From: UBA3537 sp965658025
Lineage (GTDB): Bacteria > Bacteroidota > Bacteroidia > Flavobacteriales > Flavobacteriaceae
Length of the DNA stretch: 10,157 bases
NCBI GenBank assembly: GCA_965658025.1
Contig: CBFHQL010000035.1
Span: forward strand, 1-10,157
Direction of reading: 5' to 3'
Both the position numbers and the translations under genes were made by a program. How positions within the stretch are numbered: the stretch's first letter is position 1; each line of letters begins with the position of its first letter. Positions 6,366 to 10,157 of the stretch are shown here, piece after piece. The notes under the pieces are model-generated. The model was not told the origin of the DNA and did not search any database. It saw nothing but the letters and a program-made list of their open reading frames with translations.

Positions 6366-8969
6366 TTGGCCAAAAAAGTAAAAAAGGAAACTCCACTTAT
6401 GAAACAGTACAATGCCATTAAGGCAAAGTACCCCGATGCGCTATTGTTGTTTCGTGTGGGCGATTTTTATGAAACTTTTGGGAGTGATGCCGTCAAAGCG
6501 GCCAAAATATTGGATATTATTTTGACCAAACGCGGCGCTGGGAGTCAAAGTGAAACAGAACTTGCAGGATTTCCACACCATTCTTTGAATACGTATTTAC
6601 CGAAACTAGTCAAAGCTGGAGAGCGTGTTGCTATTTGTGATCAGTTGGAAGATCCAAAAAAGACTAAAAAAATTGTCAAGCGGGGTGTCACAGAACTCAT
6701 CACACCAGGGGTATCGCTAAATGATGAGGTTTTAAGCTCAAAAACCAATAATTTTTTAGCTGCTGTTTACTTTGGTAAGTCTATTGGGATCTCATTTTTG
6801 GATGTCTCTACAGGCGAGTTTTTGACCGCTCAGGGCAGTGAGACGTATATTGCTAAATTACTTCAGAATTTTAACCCCAGTGAAGTCCTCATTGAAAAGC
6901 AAAAAAGAACGCAATTTTCAAAAACTTTTGGGGATGATTTTAATGTTTTTTATTTAGAAGACTGGGTGTTTCAAGACGATTATGCCAACGAATCCTTGTG
7001 TAAACATTTTCAAACCAAAACGCTTAAAGGATATGGAGTTGATGAGCTACCCAATGGAATAATTTCATCTGGAGCTATACTACATTACTTAGGCGAAACA
7101 CAACACCACAAACTACAACATATTACGTCTATAGAGCGTATTTTAGAAGACGATTTTGTTTGGATGGATAAATTTACCATTCGCAATTTGGAATTGTATC
7201 ATTCTACCAATCAAAATGCGGTAACGCTGATTCAAATTATCGATAAGACTTTGTCGCCTATGGGTGGTCGAATGCTTAAGCGTTGGTTAGCACTTCCGCT
7301 AAAATCCGTTGAAAAAATCAAAGCACGGCATGAAGTGGTTGATTATTTTTATAAGAGTGAATCTGTGCTTTCTCAATTGCAGGCCAAGATCAAAGGGATT
7401 GGCGATTTGGAACGTTTGATTTCTAAGGTTGCCACGGGCAAAGTTAACCCCCGTGAGGTGGTGCAGCTTAAGAATTCTTTAGAACAAATTTTACCTATAA
7501 AAACACTTGCTTTGGAGAGTGGTCATTCAACCTTGATTGCTTTAGGTAAGCAGATTCAGGATTGTGAGGAGTTAAGAGAAAAAATTTCAAGCACTCTAAG
7601 CGAAGAAGCACCAGTAAATATTCTAAAAGGAAACACTATTGTATCCTCTGCATCAGAAGAATTAGCGGCCTTACGAGAAATTGCATTTTCTGGGAAAGAT
7701 TATTTGGATCAAATGTTGGCACGTGAGAGTGAAGCGACTGGAATTCCTTCGCTTAAAATTGCTTCAAATAACGTTTTTGGATACTATATTGAAGTGCGCA
7801 ATACGCATAAAGACAAGGTACCTGAACACTGGATTCGCAAACAAACTTTGGTCAATGCAGAGCGTTATATTACTGAGGAACTTAAAGAATATGAACAAAA
7901 AATATTAGGTGCTCAGGATCAAATTTTGGCCATTGAGCAACGCATATTTTCAGAGCTAATCCGTTGGATGCATGGGCATATCAAAGCGGTTCAACAAAAT
8001 GCACATTTGGTGGCTCAATTGGATTGTTTGAGTGCTTTTGCACATTTGGCTAAGCAACACCACTATACTTCTCCAATATTAGATAATACTTTTGATTTAG
8101 ATATTAAAAAAGGACGTCATCCTGTGATTGAACAACAACTGCCTTTGGGTGAAACTTATGTCGCCAATGACGTTTTTTTAGATCGAGAAACCCAGCAAAT
8201 TATCATGATTACAGGGCCTAATATGTCGGGTAAATCTGCAATTTTGCGTCAAACCGCTTTGATTGTTTTGTTGGCGCAAATAGGGAGTTTTGTTCCCGCC
8301 GAATATGCAAGAATTGGTGTGGTGGACAAACTTTTCACCCGAGTAGGTGCAAGTGATAATATTTCTATGGGGGAGTCTACTTTTATGGTTGAAATGAATG
8401 AAACGGCCTCAATTTTGAATAATATTTCAGAGCGAAGTTTAGTGTTGTTAGATGAAATTGGACGAGGGACAAGCACCTATGATGGGATTTCTATTGCATG
8501 GGCGATTAGCGAGTATTTGCATGAACATCCATCGCGAGCCAAGACGCTTTTTGCAACGCACTACCACGAGTTGAATGAAATGACAGAATCGTTTTCACGC
8601 ATCAAAAATTATAATGTTGCGGTTAAAGAATTGAAAGATAATGTGTTGTTTTTAAGGACCTTAGTTGCTGGTGGTAGTCAACACAGTTTTGGAATTCATG
8701 TCGCAAAAATGGCAGGAATGCCTCAGACGGTGTTGCAGCGTTCAAAGAAAATATTAAAACAACTCGAAAAATCACATTCTGGAGACGAACTAACCGCTAA
8801 AGTCAAAGATTTGAGTTCTGACATGCAATTGAGTTTTTTCAACTTAGATGATCCGTTACTTGAGGAGTTAAAAGCTGATATTTTGGACACAGATATAGAT
8901 CGATTAACACCTATTGAAGCTTTGATGAAGCTAAATGAAATCAAGCGTATGCTCACGAAGAAGAAATGA
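6366..8969 (+). CDS. mutS: DNA mismatch repair protein MutS
   Basis: A complete MutS of 867 residues. MutS binds mismatches and small loops in new DNA and, with ATP, recruits MutL. The mismatch-binding motif is present as FRVGDFYETF (29-38), with Phe34 and Glu36 as the expected wedge residues. The connector, lever and clamp domains follow (the clamp includes 'NNVFGYYIEVRNTHKDKVP'), then the ATPase: Walker A TGPNMSGKS (616-624), 'GESTFMVEMNETASIL', Walker B LVLLDEIGRGTSTYDG with Asp696 and Glu697, and 'FATHYHELNEM'. The C-terminal tail carries 'PIEALMKLNEIKRML'. The start is a TTG at 6366: the family N-terminus begins there, an in-frame TAA lies 15 bases upstream, and the next ATG (6399) would drop conserved residues. 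Divergent from the SpoU-type gene; two tRNA genes follow downstream on the same strand. Confidence 0.97.
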   Translation: MAKKVKKETPLMKQYNAIKAKYPDALLLFRVGDFYETFGSDAVKAAKILDIILTKRGAGSQSETELAGFPHHSLNTYLPKLVKAGERVAICDQLEDPKKTKKIVKRGVTELITPGVSLNDEVLSSKTNNFLAAVYFGKSIGISFLDVSTGEFLTAQGSETYIAKLLQNFNPSEVLIEKQKRTQFSKTFGDDFNVFYLEDWVFQDDYANESLCKHFQTKTLKGYGVDELPNGIISSGAILHYLGETQHHKLQHITSIERILEDDFVWMDKFTIRNLELYHSTNQNAVTLIQIIDKTLSPMGGRMLKRWLALPLKSVEKIKARHEVVDYFYKSESVLSQLQAKIKGIGDLERLISKVATGKVNPREVVQLKNSLEQILPIKTLALESGHSTLIALGKQIQDCEELREKISSTLSEEAPVNILKGNTIVSSASEELAALREIAFSGKDYLDQMLARESEATGIPSLKIASNNVFGYYIEVRNTHKDKVPEHWIRKQTLVNAERYITEELKEYEQKILGAQDQILAIEQRIFSELIRWMHGHIKAVQQNAHLVAQLDCLSAFAHLAKQHHYTSPILDNTFDLDIKKGRHPVIEQQLPLGETYVANDVFLDRETQQIIMITGPNMSGKSAILRQTALIVLLAQIGSFVPAEYARIGVVDKLFTRVGASDNISMGESTFMVEMNETASILNNISERSLVLLDEIGRGTSTYDGISIAWAISEYLHEHPSRAKTLFATHYHELNEMTESFSRIKNYNVAVKELKDNVLFLRTLVAGGSQHSFGIHVAKMAGMPQTVLQRSKKILKQLEKSHSGDELTAKVKDLSSDMQLSFFNLDDPLLEELKADILDTDIDRLTPIEALMKLNEIKRMLTKKK

Positions 8970-8970
8970 T

Positions 8971-9001
8971 GACAAAAACCAAAAAAAACTTTGGTATTGT
9001 C
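8971..9001 (+). other. AT-rich hairpin just after mutS
   Basis: An imperfect inverted repeat begins one base after the mutS stop: GACAA (8971-8975) pairs with TTGTC (8997-9001), and ACCAAA (8978-8983) with TTTGGT (8990-8995), leaving a six-base A-rich loop. No T run follows, so it is not a standard terminator; it may shape the mRNA end. Confidence 0.3.
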
Positions 9002-9024
9002 AGAAATGTATTAAATTTGCAACC

Positions 9025-9041
9025 CCTTTGTATAACAAAGG
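9025..9041. repeat. small inverted repeat upstream of tRNA-Gly
   Basis: CCTTTGT (9025-9031) and ACAAAGG (9035-9041) form a perfect 7-bp inverted repeat around ATA, ending 16 bases before the tRNA-Gly gene. It may be part of the tRNA promoter region or a weak terminator for mutS. There is no T run after it, so its role is open. Confidence 0.35.
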
Positions 9042-9057
9042 AACGTTCTTATAAATT

Positions 9058-9129
9058 GCGAAAGTAGCTCAGGGGTAGAGCATCACCTTGCCAAGGTGGG
9101 GGTCGCGGGTTCAAATCCCGTCTTTCGCT
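9058..9129 (+). tRNA. tRNA-Gly (anticodon GCC)
   Basis: A full cloverleaf can be drawn by hand: acceptor GCGAAAG (9058-9064) with CTTTCGC (9122-9128) and discriminator T at 9129; D stem GCTC/GAGC; anticodon stem TCACC/GGTGG with loop TTGCCAA and anticodon GCC at 9090-9092; five-base variable loop; T arm GCGGG-TTCAAAT-CCCGT. The CCA end is not encoded. It reads GGC/GGU glycine codons and is followed 20 bases later by tRNA-Leu, probably in one transcript. Confidence 0.97.
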
Positions 9130-9144
9130 CAGAATTTTTAAGTC

Positions 9145-10157
9145 TTAATGCTGAAGTGGTGGAATTGGTAGACACGTTGGACTTAAAATCCAATGGCCAT
9201 TAGGCCGTACGGGTTCAAGTCCCGTCTTCAGTACACAACGGGATAAATCTTCTTTTTTAGATTTATCCCTTTTTTTATTTTTTCGATTTACTCTGTTAAA
9301 TTGGGCTATTTTGTCTAAAATGGGGTTAATATCAGCGGTTCGAACTTTTTTATTTTCAAATTGAAAATTTTCAGGAAATATCGAACCAATTAGCCTTCTT
9401 TTGTTGTCTAAATCACTTTTAAAGTATTGATTTTCAATACTTTCAAGTCCTTTTAGACCGTTTTTATACAACTGAAAAACTTCTTGTTTTTTCTCCAGCT
9501 GTTTTTCTTTTTCTCTTAGCTCATCTATAAGTTTTTGGCACCTCATTTTGGCTTTTTGATATTCTTCTTTTGAAAGATCACCATCAATGTATAAGTCCTG
9601 GATTTTAACTAGCTTTTCTTCCAAGTTATTGAGCTTCTCATAATGCTTCGGTCCGATTCCACTTTCCTTATCAATTTTTACAAATTCCTCTTTTATAAGT
9701 TCAATGAGTAATTCATATGCATTTTGGTCAAGCGATATGGATTTTAAAAAATGATTAAACCACGAGTGAACATCATCTTTTCTAATGCGAACATCACATG
9801 GAGAAAAGCAGTGATAGTAGGAGTAGGGTTTGTTGCGGCCTTTTGAGGTACTTGCCGACAGGGGCTTATCACATTTTGGACACATCACAAATCCACGAAG
9901 CGGGAAGTTAGGATTTACTTTTTTGTGAGACTTCCCTTTTTGCTTTTTACGTCCATCTAAAATTTCTTGAACCTTATCAAAAGTAGCTTTGGTTACTAAT
10001 GGCTCGTGGATTCCATCGAAATATTGTTCTCTTTCGTCTTTGTATGCTTTGATATATATTTTACCACTGTACAAAGGATTACGCATTGTTCTTGAAAATG
10101 CAGAGGAGCTGGATTTAAAACCTTTTTTTTTAAGTTTTCCAAATACTTCTTTTAGGT
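9145..10157 (-). CDS. large serine recombinase, C-terminal part (5' partial)
   Basis: Large serine recombinases cut and rejoin DNA at short attachment sites to move phages and integrative elements. The frame is open to the right edge, so the ATG at 10086 is internal: residues upstream of it (KKKGFKSSSSAFSRT) run directly into 'MRNPLYSGKIYIKAYKDE', the typical recombinase domain. Then come 'HEPLVTKATFDKVQEIL', a zinc ribbon CPKC...CFSPC (Cys69, 72, 93, 97 counted from the Met at 10086), and a charged coiled coil (about 145-200, 'NNLEEKLVKIQDLY', 'KEKQLEKKQEVF'). The catalytic serine domain lies outside the window. The last ~30 codons (from about 9233 down) are the antisense of the tRNA-Leu gene and the stop is in the tRNA spacer, so the original C-terminus probably ended near the lysine-rich 'NRKNKKRDKSKKEDLSR'. 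This fits integration at the tRNA locus. Confidence 0.88.
   Translation of the reverse strand, partial: LKEVFGKLKKKGFKSSSSAFSRTMRNPLYSGKIYIKAYKDEREQYFDGIHEPLVTKATFDKVQEILDGRKKQKGKSHKKVNPNFPLRGFVMCPKCDKPLSASTSKGRNKPYSYYHCFSPCDVRIRKDDVHSWFNHFLKSISLDQNAYELLIELIKEEFVKIDKESGIGPKHYEKLNNLEEKLVKIQDLYIDGDLSKEEYQKAKMRCQKLIDELREKEKQLEKKQEVFQLYKNGLKGLESIENQYFKSDLDNKRRLIGSIFPENFQFENKKVRTADINPILDKIAQFNRVNRKNKKRDKSKKEDLSRCVLKTGLEPVRPNGHWILSPTCLPIPPLQH
9150..9233 (+). tRNA. tRNA-Leu (anticodon TAA)
   Basis: A class II tRNA of 84 bases. Acceptor GCTGAAG (9150-9156) pairs with CTTCAGT (9226-9232), with a G-U at the end, and the discriminator is A at 9233. The anticodon stem TTGGA/TCCAA encloses loop CTTAAAA with anticodon TAA at 9184-9186. 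The long variable arm GGCC-ATTA-GGCC is characteristic of Leu, and the T arm with GGTTCAAGTCC is normal. CCA is not encoded. The gene appears intact, although a recombinase reading frame runs antisense through its whole length. Confidence 0.97.
9234..10157. mobile_element. possible end of an integrated element at tRNA-Leu
   Basis: A large serine recombinase gene directly abuts a tRNA gene, with its reading frame extending into it, and the mutS-tRNA side is plain housekeeping DNA. This is the layout expected at one edge of an integrated phage or mobilisable island. The other end, the second attachment site and any cargo are outside the window, so the exact boundary near 9234 is an inference and no repeated attachment core can be shown. 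Confidence 0.4.
9240..9276 (+). terminator. intrinsic terminator of the tRNA-Gly/tRNA-Leu transcript
   Basis: An 11-bp perfect stem, GGGATAAATCT (9240-9250) with AGATTTATCCC (9259-9269), has an eight-base loop and is followed by a run of seven T (9270-9276) and further T-rich sequence. It starts seven bases after the tRNA-Leu end. Read on the other strand, the same bases are codons of the recombinase frame. Confidence 0.9.

Noticed and set aside
8971..9001. Hairpin after mutS as an intrinsic terminator
   Set aside because: The stem is AT-rich and interrupted, and no T run follows on the plus strand.
9050..9058. TATAAATTG as the -7 box of the tRNA promoter
   Set aside because: It would place transcription start inside the tRNA, and it matches the TAnnTTTG pattern poorly.
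9145..9233. The antisense tRNA-Leu codons as a real functional C-terminal domain of the recombinase
   Set aside because: The bases are fully explained by a canonical tRNA; the resulting peptide is proline-rich and not like a recombinase tail. It may be translated, but there is no sign of selection as protein.
1..10157. CRISPR arrays, insertion sequences or toxin-antitoxin/defence modules
   Set aside because: No spaced short repeats, no transposase apart from the recombinase at the right edge, and no recognisable defence proteins on either strand.

Overview
The window looks like a piece of a draft genome from a marine-type member of the Flavobacteriaceae (Bacteroidota). The DNA is AT-rich. 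It carries a PorP/SprF-type outer membrane protein of the type IX secretion/gliding kind, a bacterial GH3-family protein, a FolK-deoxynucleoside kinase fusion and a MutS whose protein sequence is of the Flavobacteriia type. Genus cannot be fixed from the sequence. Two runs of 98 N (2659-2756 and 6127-6224) are assembly gaps, and both fall inside real genes.

Layout. 1-882 (+): 3' part of a PorP/SprF family gene, closed by a two-way hairpin terminator (913-939). 948-1382 (-): small lipoprotein of unknown function, downstream of the GH3-family gene (1434-3122, -) and probably co-transcribed with it. The GH3 gene contains a gap flanked by two identical 78-bp copies of its own sequence; removing the duplicated unit gives a normal ~503-residue protein. 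3167-3964 (+): DUF2797 protein with a four-cysteine cluster and a stretch that resembles a GIY-YIG fold. 3961-4665 (-): queuosine-precursor transporter (YhhQ/VUT family), overlapping the previous gene tail to tail. 4836-5963 (+): fusion of HPPK (FolK) with a deoxynucleoside kinase. 5954-6266 (-): SpoU/TrmH-type RNA 2'-O-methyltransferase with most of its middle lost in the second gap. 6366-8969 (+): complete mutS starting with TTG. 9058-9129 and 9150-9233 (+): tRNA-Gly(GCC) and tRNA-Leu(TAA), followed by a strong terminator (9240-9276). 9145-10157 (-): C-terminal part of a large serine recombinase that runs off the right edge.

Most of the window is core housekeeping: folate and dNTP supply, mismatch repair, RNA modification, queuosine salvage and tRNAs. 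The part that looks accessory is the right end. There the recombinase reading frame continues antisense through the tRNA terminator and the whole tRNA-Leu gene before reaching a stop. This suggests that the tRNA-Leu locus is one edge of an integrated element extending beyond the window. I found no convincing undescribed multi-gene system. The best leads are the recombinase/tRNA-Leu junction, the possible nuclease-like fold of the DUF2797 protein, and the two assembly faults that would mislead automated annotation.
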